From Flavobacterium sp. CF108 (GTDB taxonomy: Bacteria > Bacteroidota > Bacteroidia > Flavobacteriales > Flavobacteriaceae), in contig NZ_FQWW01000010.1 of NCBI RefSeq assembly GCF_900129795.1, forward strand, positions 1-64,000: a DNA stretch of 64,000 nt, in the 5' to 3' direction. The notes under the pieces are model-generated. The model was not told where the DNA came from. It saw only the letters and a list, made by a program, of their open reading frames with translations, and did not search any database. Shown in pieces: positions 1 through 7,653 of the stretch. The position numbers and the translations under genes are program-made. Numbering within the stretch: position 1 is the stretch's first letter; every line of letters starts with the position of its first letter.

Positions 1-2472
1 ACAGCATTAGTTCCATCAGATGTAAATCTGACAACTACTACTGCAGATCCGACAGGATATTTAGTTTTAAACCCGGACGGAAGTTTAACATTAGGTGCAA
101 ATGCTCCGGCAGGTACTTACCAGTTAACTTATACGATCTGTGAGAAACTAAACCCAGCAAACTGCAGTTCAAACACAGTAAGTGTAACAGTAGGAGCGCC
201 GACACCAACACCAGTAATTGATGCAGTAACAGAAACTACAGCATCAATAAACGGAAATACAGGAGGCACAACAATAGCTTTAACAGCTAACGATACCTTA
301 AACGGAAACCCGGTTGTAATCGGCACTTCAGCAGGACAGGTAACCTTGACAGCAGTGAGTGTTCCAACAGGATTAACACTAAATGCAGACGGAACCGTAA
401 CAGTTGCACCAAATACACCGGCAGGAATCTACGATGTAGAATACCGTATATGTGAGATTACAAACCCGACAAACTGTGATGCAGTAATTTCTAAAGTTGT
501 AGTAATTAGCGGTGCAGTATTACAAGCAATTGATGACGTAGTGGGATCAGTAGTTGGAGTAAATCATCCTCAAACCATTATTAATGTTTTTGATAATGAT
601 ACTAACAACGGATTACCAGTTGTTGCAAATGATATGAACCTTTCAGTTGTAACTCCAGATCCAACAGGATTCTTAACATTGAACCCTGACGGAACAGTTA
701 CTTTGGGAGCAAATGCACCAAGAGGAACATATGAATTGACTTATCAGATTTGTGAAAAATTGAACCCAACAAATTGTAGTTCAGCTTCGATTAAAGTAAC
801 AGTTGATGAACCAACAATGACAGTAACAGCAAGTAGTTATTGTTCTAATAACGTTCCTTATGTAACATACAATGTTGTAGCAGATAATTTCACACCTACT
901 AATTTGTTAACAATTCAATGGGTTGATAGTGCAAATAATGTAGTGGCTACTCAAACTAACTTGCCATTAAGCGGAAATATTTTATGGCCGGGTGCAGCTA
1001 TTGATAGTAGCGGAAACGGAGTAGACTGGCCGGGATGGATAAACACAAATGGTCAATGGACAGAAGGTGCTGATGGATTTGAGAAAACAAGACCAGCGGT
1101 TACAATGGTATTATCATTAAACCCAACAGTTAGTGTGCTGGTAAATTACCCAGCAGCTACAGCAGATTGTAATGCAAGACCAACTTTTGCTATCCAAGCA
1201 AATAACGATACAGCAGGACCAATAGATATTAGCAAAGGAATCAGCGGAGGTATAAATGTATTTAATAATGATACACAAAACGGATCAGCAGTTATTCCAG
1301 CAAACGTAACTTTAAGTACAGTTACTCCAAATGCTAATTTAATTTTGAATGTAGATGGTACAGTTGATATTAAACCTGGAACACCAACGGGAACTTATCA
1401 TTTGACTTATCAAATATGTGATGCTTTAAGTTCATCTAATTGCAGTCAGGCAGTTGTAACTATTGAAGTCTTGAATACAGTTATTCCGGTTACACCAACA
1501 AAACCAATTGTGGCTAACAATGACGGAGTAATATCGGTTGATGGAATTAATGGTTCTCTTGAATTCATAAATGTTTTAGATAATGATTTACTAGACGGAT
1601 TGGCAGTTAATCCTGCAGATGTTACGATTTCAAACACATCTAACAATACAAATTTTGAATTTAATGCTGACGGAACCGTAAATGTAAAACCAAATACACC
1701 AGGCGGGTCTTATGAAATTACATATGAAATTTGTGAGAAAGCAGCAACGACAAGAAATTGTGCTTCAGCAACATTATCAGTTTTTGTAGAAGTTCCAGGA
1801 ATTGCAATTGTTAAAACGGCAGTGTTTAATGACGATAACGATAACAAAATTGCAAATGCAGGTGAAACAATTACATACAAATTCGTAGTAACAAACACAG
1901 GAAATGTACCGTTAACAGGAATTACAATTTCAGATCCACTGCCGGGAGTGATCGTTTCAGGACAAGCTATTAGTTTAGCTGTTGGCGAATCAAACGATAC
2001 AAACTTTAGTGCAGTTTATAAAATAACACAAACCGATATTAATAACGGAAAAGTTACCAATCAGGCAAGTGTTAAAGGAAGCAGTGCAAAAGGAGTAGTG
2101 GTTGAAGATATCTCAGACGATTCAGGTATCAATGGAGACAAACCTACAGTAATAACATTAAACGGTTGTGAAATCAATGTTCTTAACGCATTCTCTCCAA
2201 ATGGAGACAGCAAAAATGAACGATTCTACATTCAGGGATTAGAATGTTACCCAGATAATACAGTAGAAATCTACAACCGCTGGGGTGTTTTAGTTTTCGA
2301 AAAGCAAGGTTACAATAATGAAGACAGAGTATTTAAAGGATATTCAGAAGGGCGCACAACTATGAAACAATCAGAAGGATTGCCAGTAGGAACCTATTTC
2401 TATATTCTAAAATATAAAGACAGCGGTTCAAACCCTCACGAAAAATCAGGTTATTTATATATCAATAAATAA
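1..2472 (+). CDS. T9SS-secreted repeat surface protein with gliding-type C-terminal domain (5' end missing)
   Basis: The reading frame is open from the first base, so this is the 3' part of a larger gene. It has five diverged Ig-like repeats of about 90-100 residues. Each carries an N-x-D-G turn followed by a G-T-Y-x-L-x-Y-x-I-C-E/D-like strand and a closing N-C (approximately nt 1-204, 217-516, 517-807, 1189-1476, 1501-1800). A non-repeat insert with W-rich segments lies at about nt 808-1188. A DUF11-type domain follows at about nt 1798-2154 (GETITYKFVVTNTGNVPLTG). The last ~100 residues (from about nt 2164) are a gliding motility-associated C-terminal domain (NAFSPNGD, IYNRWGVLVFE, GTYFYILKY), the type B sorting signal used by T9SS. 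Inference: a secreted adhesin or filament, SprB-like in logic. The next two genes are its probable partners. Function of the missing N-terminus is unknown. Confidence 0.9.
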   Translation, partial: TALVPSDVNLTTTTADPTGYLVLNPDGSLTLGANAPAGTYQLTYTICEKLNPANCSSNTVSVTVGAPTPTPVIDAVTETTASINGNTGGTTIALTANDTLNGNPVVIGTSAGQVTLTAVSVPTGLTLNADGTVTVAPNTPAGIYDVEYRICEITNPTNCDAVISKVVVISGAVLQAIDDVVGSVVGVNHPQTIINVFDNDTNNGLPVVANDMNLSVVTPDPTGFLTLNPDGTVTLGANAPRGTYELTYQICEKLNPTNCSSASIKVTVDEPTMTVTASSYCSNNVPYVTYNVVADNFTPTNLLTIQWVDSANNVVATQTNLPLSGNILWPGAAIDSSGNGVDWPGWINTNGQWTEGADGFEKTRPAVTMVLSLNPTVSVLVNYPAATADCNARPTFAIQANNDTAGPIDISKGISGGINVFNNDTQNGSAVIPANVTLSTVTPNANLILNVDGTVDIKPGTPTGTYHLTYQICDALSSSNCSQAVVTIEVLNTVIPVTPTKPIVANNDGVISVDGINGSLEFINVLDNDLLDGLAVNPADVTISNTSNNTNFEFNADGTVNVKPNTPGGSYEITYEICEKAATTRNCASATLSVFVEVPGIAIVKTAVFNDDNDNKIANAGETITYKFVVTNTGNVPLTGITISDPLPGVIVSGQAISLAVGESNDTNFSAVYKITQTDINNGKVTNQASVKGSSAKGVVVEDISDDSGINGDKPTVITLNGCEINVLNAFSPNGDSKNERFYIQGLECYPDNTVEIYNRWGVLVFEKQGYNNEDRVFKGYSEGRTTMKQSEGLPVGTYFYILKYKDSGSNPHEKSGYLYINK

Positions 2473-2479
2473 AAATTAT

Positions 2480-2509
2480 AAACGGCTTAGTATAAGTTAA
2501 GCCGTTTTT
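2480..2509 (+). terminator. Stem-loop terminator or attenuator after the surface protein gene
   Basis: A perfect 10-bp stem (aaacggctta / taagccgttt, 2480-2489 and 2498-2507) with an 8-nt loop is followed by T residues. It lies between the adhesin stop codon and the SprF-like gene, so it may only partly stop transcription and lower expression of the two downstream genes. Confidence 0.7.
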
Positions 2510-2522
2510 AAAACTCTTATAA

Positions 2523-3434
2523 ATGAAAAAATTAGGCTTAATTTTCATGTTTTTTACAATTGTGTGTTCTGCTCAGCAAGACTCTCAATTCACACAATAT
2601 ATGTATAATACAATCGAAATCAATCCGGCATATGCAGGTTCGCGCGGCGTATTAAGTGCTTTCGGTTTATATCGTACACAATGGGTTGGACTTGACGGAG
2701 CGCCGGTAACAAGTACTTTTTCAGTAAATACACCTCTGGACAATAGTAAGTTAGGATTAGGAGTTTCGCTGGTAAATGATAAAATCGGACCAACGACTGA
2801 AAATACTTTGTCTGCAGATTTGTCTTATAGCGTTCCAACTTCGGAGTCATTTCAACTTTCATTTGGTATAAAAGCCACAGCAAATCTTTTCAATCTTGAT
2901 AAAACCAAATTAAGTTATGAAGATCAAAATGATGAGATGTTTCAGGATTTAAGAAACAAGTTTACACCAAATATTGGAGCCGGAATTTACTGGCATTCAG
3001 ATCGTGCTTATTTAGGATTATCAGTTCCAAATTTTATCGAAACAAATAGATACGATGATAACGATGTTGCCATCTTCAAAGAAAAAATAAACTACTATTT
3101 CATGGCAGGTTATGTTTTCAATTTAGATCGTTTAGAATACATAAAATTCAAACCGGCATTGTTAACAAAAATGGTAGAAGGAGCACCTTTGCAGGTAGAC
3201 CTTTCAGGAAATTTTATGTTTAATGACAAATTTGTCGTGGGGCTTGCTTACCGTTGGAGCGCTTCTGTAAGTGCAATGGCAGGTTTTCAGGTTACAAGAG
3301 GAATGTATATAGGATACGGTTATGATCACGAAACCACACGTTTACAAAAATACAATTCGGGATCACATGAAATTTTCCTTCGTTTTGATTTCTTTAATAA
3401 CTACAGCAAACTAACCTCACCAAGATTCTTTTAA
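2523..3434 (+). CDS. PorP/SprF family type IX secretion membrane protein
   Basis: This 303-residue protein starts with a signal peptide ending near CSAQQDSQF. The family hallmark follows (SQFTQYMYNTIEINPAYAGS, then a GLYRTQWVGLDGAP-like segment), and the rest alternates like an outer-membrane beta barrel. PorP/SprF proteins are outer-membrane partners needed for secretion or surface attachment of type B C-terminal-domain substrates. The gene lies 50 nt after a gene encoding exactly such a substrate, and 9 nt before an OmpA-like gene, the usual trio. Inference: it is the dedicated partner of the upstream surface protein. A separate PorP/SprF paralogue lies at 47809-48798. Confidence 0.92.
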   Translation: MKKLGLIFMFFTIVCSAQQDSQFTQYMYNTIEINPAYAGSRGVLSAFGLYRTQWVGLDGAPVTSTFSVNTPLDNSKLGLGVSLVNDKIGPTTENTLSADLSYSVPTSESFQLSFGIKATANLFNLDKTKLSYEDQNDEMFQDLRNKFTPNIGAGIYWHSDRAYLGLSVPNFIETNRYDDNDVAIFKEKINYYFMAGYVFNLDRLEYIKFKPALLTKMVEGAPLQVDLSGNFMFNDKFVVGLAYRWSASVSAMAGFQVTRGMYIGYGYDHETTRLQKYNSGSHEIFLRFDFFNNYSKLTSPRFF

Positions 3435-3443
3435 TATTTAAAT

Positions 3444-5447
3444 ATGAAGATGAAAAATTTAATTTATTCCTTTTTGTTCTTTTGCTATTTCTTCAATGTA
3501 AATGCACAAACTGCCAGTATAAAAAATGCAGATCAAAAATATGATAATTACGCTTACGCGGATGCTATAAAAGCGTACGGAAGTTTAGTAAAAAAAGGAG
3601 TTAAAGAAGAAAGAATATTTCAAAGACTTGGTAATTCCTACTATTTCATAGGAGAATTAGAAGAAGCCCTAAACTACTATCAGGAACTATTTAATTTAAA
3701 TGAGAACCAGGAAGCTGAGTATAGGTACAAATATGCTCAATGCTTAAAATCAATTGGGAATTACCGTAAAGCAGATGAAGTTTTAGAAAAATTCAGCCAA
3801 AAAGCACCTTCAGATAAAAGAGCCATTTTGTTTTTAAAGAATAAAAGTTATCTGGAAGATATTAAAGCAAATTCAGGCCGATTTGATATTGCCGATGCCG
3901 GGGTTAATTCAAAAGATTCAGATTATGGAAGTACAATTTTAGACAATAAATTAGTATTTACATCTGCAAGAGATACAGGTGCGATTATCAAAAAGAATTT
4001 TAAATGGACAAACAAAGCCATTTCGACCTTATATACAGTAGAATTAAATGCTGACGGAAGTATCGAAAAACCAGTACTATTTCACAAAAAAAATTTAAAA
4101 GTAAACTTCAATCAATCGACTCCGGTTTTTACAAAAGACGGACGAACCATGTATTTTACCAGAAACAATTCTGTAAACGGTAAAAGAAGACAAAACGAAA
4201 ATAACATTACGTTTTTAAAACTTTATAAAGCAGTTTTAATTGATAACGAATGGAAAGAAGTTCAGGAACTTCCTTTCAATAGCGACGAATACAGTGTAGC
4301 ACATCCAGCCTTAAGTCCTGATGAAAAAACATTGTATTTTGCGTCAGATATGCCCGGAACATTTGGACTTTCGGATATATTCAAAGTAAGTATAGCTGCC
4401 GATGGAACTTTTAGTACACCAGAAAATTTAGGACCTGAAATTAATACAGAAGGAAGAGAAACATTTCCTTTTATTTCAGATGAAAACGAACTTTATTTTG
4501 CCAGCGACGGAAGACCAGGTTTGGGCGGACTTGATATTTATGTTTCAAGAATAACCAAAGAAGGTTTATTTGATGAAGTACTAAATGTTGGAGAACCAAT
4601 AAACAGTAAGCAAGACGATTTTGCTTTTATAATTGATAGTAAAAACAGAAACGGTTTTTTCTCTTCAAATAGAGTAAACGGCCACGGACTTGATGATATT
4701 TACCGTTTTACAGAAAACCGCAGATTAATCTGTGAGCAGCAATTATCAGGAATAGTTACAGATCAGGAAACAAACGCACGACTATCAAATGTTAATTTGA
4801 TTTTATTTGATGAAGCTGGTAAAACTGCAGTTGAAACAAAATCAGATGCAAATGGAAATTATGCTTTTGCCGATGTAAGATGCGGAAAAAAATATTTTAT
4901 TAAAACATCAAAAGAAGAGTATTTGTTTAAAGAAGTTTCTCTAACACTAAAAAAAGCAACAGGTTCAACTACGCTGCCAATAGCTTTAGAGCAGAAACCA
5001 AAACCAATTGTAAAAGCAATGCCGGTTGTAATAAAAGGCAATTCTATCAAACCAGTTAAAGTTAACATTACAATAGGAACCGATTTGGTAAAACTTTTAA
5101 ACATCCCAATGAACTTTTTCGATTTAGGTAAAGCAACAATTAAAAAAGAATCTGAGCCTAAACTTCAAAAAATCGTTGATATGCTAAAACAATATCCAAC
5201 TATAAAAATTGATATTCGTTCACATACAGACAGTCGTTCATCTACAGAAAGTAATCAGATTTTATCAGATAAAAGAGCACAGTCTTCAAAAAACTGGCTG
5301 GAGCAAAGAGGAATTGATGGAAGCCGTTTAACAGCAAAAGGATACGGAGAAACGCAACTGGTTAATAAATGTGCCGATGGTGTAAAATGTACCGAAAAAG
5401 AACACCAGCAAAACAGACGAAGCGAATTTATAATTACAAGTATGTAA
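3444..5447 (+). CDS. OmpA family protein with TPR and PD40 propeller (PorE-like architecture)
   Basis: This 667-residue exported protein has a signal peptide (to about residue 22, VNAQTAS). TPR-like helices follow (about 25-130), then a WD40-like/PD40 beta-propeller with repeats such as HPALSPDEKTLYFASDMPG and FPFISDENELYFASDGRPG (about 150-425). A carboxypeptidase-regulatory-like beta domain sits at about 430-510. The C-terminal OmpA peptidoglycan-binding domain (about 555-667) contains IDIRSHTDSRSSTESNQILS and NRRSEFII. The order TPR-PD40-CRD-OmpA matches PorE and its paralogues, which tie T9SS surface structures to peptidoglycan. It lies 9 nt after the SprF-like gene and ends before a strong terminator, so it closes this operon. 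Two ATGs, 3444 and 3450, are possible starts. Confidence 0.9.
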   Translation: MKMKNLIYSFLFFCYFFNVNAQTASIKNADQKYDNYAYADAIKAYGSLVKKGVKEERIFQRLGNSYYFIGELEEALNYYQELFNLNENQEAEYRYKYAQCLKSIGNYRKADEVLEKFSQKAPSDKRAILFLKNKSYLEDIKANSGRFDIADAGVNSKDSDYGSTILDNKLVFTSARDTGAIIKKNFKWTNKAISTLYTVELNADGSIEKPVLFHKKNLKVNFNQSTPVFTKDGRTMYFTRNNSVNGKRRQNENNITFLKLYKAVLIDNEWKEVQELPFNSDEYSVAHPALSPDEKTLYFASDMPGTFGLSDIFKVSIAADGTFSTPENLGPEINTEGRETFPFISDENELYFASDGRPGLGGLDIYVSRITKEGLFDEVLNVGEPINSKQDDFAFIIDSKNRNGFFSSNRVNGHGLDDIYRFTENRRLICEQQLSGIVTDQETNARLSNVNLILFDEAGKTAVETKSDANGNYAFADVRCGKKYFIKTSKEEYLFKEVSLTLKKATGSTTLPIALEQKPKPIVKAMPVVIKGNSIKPVKVNITIGTDLVKLLNIPMNFFDLGKATIKKESEPKLQKIVDMLKQYPTIKIDIRSHTDSRSSTESNQILSDKRAQSSKNWLEQRGIDGSRLTAKGYGETQLVNKCADGVKCTEKEHQQNRRSEFIITSM

Positions 5448-5460
5448 TTTAATAATATAA

Positions 5461-5494
5461 AAAAAGCCCTTTTCAATCTAGAAAAGGGCTTTTT
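5461..5494. terminator. Bidirectional terminator between convergent genes
   Basis: A 14-bp perfect stem (5461-5474 with 5481-5494) with a 6-nt loop is flanked by an A-run on the left and a T-run on the right. It can serve the OmpA gene on the plus strand and the 5497-5835 gene on the minus strand. Confidence 0.9.
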
Positions 5495-5496
5495 AT

Positions 5497-5835
5497 TTAT
5501 GAATTGATGTTGTTAGATTTCTCAATAAGCATCTCACTAATTTCACTTAAAAACTCAAATTCATCTAAAGGAAACATTTCTAAAACCGTTTCTAAAATCA
5601 GAGACACATTCACGGGATTTTTGTTTGTTTCCGAAATTTTATCTGCTTGTTGGTCTAATGTCAAAATGCACATTTTTAGCATATTGGTTATAACACAACC
5701 AAGTTCAAAATAATTTGAGAATTTAATTTGAGCGACATTATTTTCTGTTTTATCGTCAGCTGGTTTTAAGGTGCTGAAATATCTGGCGGTTAATTTGTGT
5801 AATTGCTCTAAATTTTTAATTTCATTTGTTTCCAT
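5497..5835 (-). CDS. Hypothetical 112-residue helical protein, divergent from an XRE regulator
   Basis: I do not recognise the family. The frame is open further upstream, but the chosen ATG (METNEIKNLE) lies just downstream of a TAnnTTTG promoter element, while the longer form would start beyond it, inside the divergent regulator gene. The protein is soluble, acidic and predicted mostly helical (EQLHKLTARYFSTLKP, NVSLILETVLEMFPLDEFEF, EISEMLIEKS), with no signal peptide, membrane segment or catalytic motif that I can see. It is transcribed away from the XRE gene at 5924, and the two share an 88-nt intergenic region with a perfect palindrome. Inference: the XRE protein controls this gene, in a small regulated pair. 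Confidence 0.75.
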   Translation of the reverse strand: METNEIKNLEQLHKLTARYFSTLKPADDKTENNVAQIKFSNYFELGCVITNMLKMCILTLDQQADKISETNKNPVNVSLILETVLEMFPLDEFEFLSEISEMLIEKSNNINS

Positions 5836-5850
5836 GACGATATTTTTTTT

Positions 5851-5858
5851 CAAATATA
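5851..5858 (-). promoter_or_regulatory. Bacteroidetes -7 element for the 112-residue protein gene
   Basis: TATATTTG on the minus strand matches TAnnTTTG. It would start transcription about 10 nt before the ATG at 5835. No TTTG is present at the -33 position, where the palindrome at 5874-5889 lies instead. Confidence 0.55.
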
Positions 5859-5873
5859 AGATTTTATTTATAT

Positions 5874-5889
5874 ACGACATATATGTCGT
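5874..5889. promoter_or_regulatory. Perfect 16-bp palindrome, candidate XRE operator
   Basis: acgacatatatgtcgt reads the same on both strands. It sits between two divergent genes, overlapping the expected -33 region of the leftward promoter and just upstream of the rightward one. Position and symmetry suit a dimeric helix-turn-helix repressor such as the adjacent XRE protein. Binding is inferred. Confidence 0.55.
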
Positions 5890-5911
5890 TTTATTTTTTT
5901 CATCAGTTTGA

Positions 5912-5919
5912 TAGATTTG
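5912..5919 (+). promoter_or_regulatory. Candidate -7 element of the XRE gene
   Basis: TAGATTTG matches TAnnTTTG and lies 4 nt before the GTG start at 5924. If used, the transcript would be nearly leaderless. No clear TTTG is seen at -33. Confidence 0.35.
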
Positions 5920-5923
5920 ATTT

Positions 5924-6169
5924 GTGGAAAATGAAAAATACAAACTAGAGATTGTTAGATTGGGTTTACTAATTAAGGAACTTCGATTAAAAGAAAAGAT
6001 TACACAAGAACAATTGTCCAGATTGTGCAATGTTGATGTAAGGACTATTCAGCGCATTGAAAAAGGACAACAAAATATTACCATTAGTTTACTTTTTTCA
6101 ATATCAGATTCATTGAAAATAGAATCGAGCGTATTAATAGGTAAAATATTTTTTGAAAACCCACAATAA
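5924..6169 (+). CDS. XRE-family helix-turn-helix transcriptional regulator
   Basis: This 81-residue protein is almost entirely one HTH_3/XRE domain: LGLLIKELRLKEKITQEQLS, then RLCNVDVRTIQRIEKGQQN, then ITISLLFSISDSLKI. These are the five helices expected of a Cro/C1-type DNA-binding domain (about residues 12-68). The start is GTG; the nearby ATG at 5931 is out of frame. It has no added sensor domain, so it probably acts as a small autoregulated repressor. It is divergent from the unknown gene at 5497-5835, with a 16-bp palindrome between them. It could be part of a toxin-antitoxin-like pair, but the partner lacks toxin features that I recognise. Confidence 0.88.
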   Translation: MENEKYKLEIVRLGLLIKELRLKEKITQEQLSRLCNVDVRTIQRIEKGQQNITISLLFSISDSLKIESSVLIGKIFFENPQ

Positions 6170-6202
6170 ATCAATTAGACTTCCAAATTAAAATTATCCT
6201 TT

Positions 6203-6825
6203 TATATAATCCCTACGGGATATTTTTGGATTGGGATTTCTTTTTTTTCTACCGATATTTAACTCCTAACGGAGTATTCTATACAAATTTATATTCGGTT
6301 TTGCTATCATTTAATATTTCGTAGAAATTATATATCGGTAGCCATTTAAAATATCAACATGCATTTGTCTCTTAGAGACTATACATTTAATATTGTTTCA
6401 TATCTCCCTACGGGAAATTGTTTGGGTTGAAATTTCTTTTTTTTCTACCAACCAATTACTCCTAACGGAGTATTTTCTAAAAATTTATATTCAATTTATC
6501 ATCATTTAATATTTTGTAGAAATTATATATCGGTAACTATTGCAAATATCCACACACATTTTGTCCCATAGGGACTATACGTTTAATATTGTTTCATATC
6601 TCCCTACCTCCCTACGGGATATTATTGGATGAATGATTTCATTTTTTTACCAACTAATTGCTCCTAACGGAGTATTCCAAAAATTATAACATTTGATTTT
6701 ACCGATATTTTATTTCTAGCGAAATTCTACTATTATATTTAATTTCTACAAACACTCCGCTAGGAGTGACTGGTCGGTAGCAAAAAAAAATATCCGACAT
6801 GCATTTTGTCCCATAGGGACATTTG
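6203..6825. repeat. Three degenerate copies of a ~200-bp intergenic repeat with palindromic blocks
   Basis: The 902-base gap 6170-7071 has no convincing gene. It holds a unit repeated three times: ccctacggga (6211, 6406, 6610), ctcctaacggag (6263, 6469, 6661), an AT-rich block with tagaaattatatatcggta in units 1 and 2, and an imperfect palindrome gtcccatagggac or gtctcttagagac (6367, 6563, 6808). Spacing from the first to the last block is 156, 157 and 198 nt; the third unit carries about 40 extra nt with cactccgctaggagtg (6753-6768). Copies have diverged by point changes. This resembles the interspersed palindromic repeats common between Flavobacterium genes. 6826-7071 is AT-rich sequence with no feature I can name. 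Confidence 0.7.
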
Positions 6826-7071
6826 ATCGTCGACAAAAACAGGAATATATAATGAAATTCATATTTTATCACGAACACGTAAAAACGTTAAAAAATCTAC
6901 TTTTCTACAAAAAAACTTTGTAAATCTTTTCTTTCTTTAGTGTATAATTTCGAAAACTTCAATTTTTATGTATTTTGTTTAAAATGAACAAGTTGAGATT
7001 TTAAAAAATCGATTTCGTTGCGCATCGTATTTGTTTTTATTTTAACTTTATAAATCTAAAATTTTTCAGAT

Positions 7072-7497
7072 ATGACTGTACATCAAATACTTAATGCAAA
7101 AGGAAGGAATGTTTATTCCGTACGTTCAACAACAACCGTTTTTGAAGCCTTAAAAGTAATGGGCGATAAAAATATAGGCGCCATTCTTGTTATTGACGGA
7201 AACGATTTAAAAGGGATTTTGTCTGAGAGGGATTATGCTCGAAAAATTGTTTTAAAAGACAAATCTTCAAAAGAAACTTTTGTACATGAAATTATGGAAA
7301 GCAACGTTTTCTCGGTACTGCTTTCAAATAATATCGAAGACTGCATGGAACTCATGAGTTCAAAAAGGATCAGACATCTTCCTGTTTTAGAAGATGGGAC
7401 AGTAGTGGGAATTATTTCAATTAGCGATGTTGTTAAGGCAATTATCGAAATTCAAAAAGACACTATTAATCACTTAAACTCTTACATCTCACAGTAA
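7072..7497 (+). CDS. CBS-domain protein
   Basis: This 141-residue cytoplasmic protein consists of two tandem CBS motifs, forming one Bateman module. CBS1 covers about residues 8-65 (TVFEALKVMGDKNIGAILVI, then GILSERDYARKIVL) and CBS2 about 75-132 (NIEDCMELMSSKRIRHLPVL, then VVGIISISDVVKAII). Such stand-alone modules bind adenine nucleotides and regulate partner enzymes or channels; the partner is not evident here. It is a single-gene unit: a long AT-rich repeat region lies upstream and a strong terminator follows. The SERD and SISD motifs match stand-alone IMPDH-like CBS proteins of Bacteroidetes. No catalytic domain is attached. Confidence 0.9.
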   Translation: MTVHQILNAKGRNVYSVRSTTTVFEALKVMGDKNIGAILVIDGNDLKGILSERDYARKIVLKDKSSKETFVHEIMESNVFSVLLSNNIEDCMELMSSKRIRHLPVLEDGTVVGIISISDVVKAIIEIQKDTINHLNSYISQ

Positions 7498-7522
7498 ATA
7501 CACTTTTTAAAATACTTTTTTC

Positions 7523-7553
7523 AATAGTCCGAAACAGCTCGGACTATTTTTTT
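7523..7553 (+). terminator. Intrinsic terminator after the CBS gene
   Basis: A 10-bp perfect stem (7523-7532 / 7539-7548, aatagtccga / tcggactatt) with a 6-nt loop is followed by a run of T. Confidence 0.9.
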
Positions 7554-7621
7554 TGACTTCTCAATTTTGATATTTTAACAAAAGAAAGCACCAAAACGCC
7601 CCATTTTAAAAGTAAGACTTA

Positions 7622-7629
7622 TATCTTTG
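7622..7629 (+). promoter_or_regulatory. -7 promoter element of the malic enzyme gene
   Basis: TATCTTTG matches TAnnTTTG and lies 24 nt before the ATG at 7654, giving a short leader. No exact TTTG is found at -33. Confidence 0.5.
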
Positions 7630-7653
7630 TAAGCTAGAATAAAAGCTAAAATA

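Noticed and set aside
1..1800. DNA tandem repeat or CRISPR in the adhesin
   Set aside because: The repeats lie in an open reading frame and are protein-level Ig-like repeats.
5836..6030. Long form of the 112-residue protein starting at 6030
   Set aside because: It would extend through its own promoter and into the XRE gene; the added residues are low-complexity.
6203..6825. CRISPR array
   Set aside because: Spacing is ~200 nt, the spacers resemble each other, and no cas genes are present.
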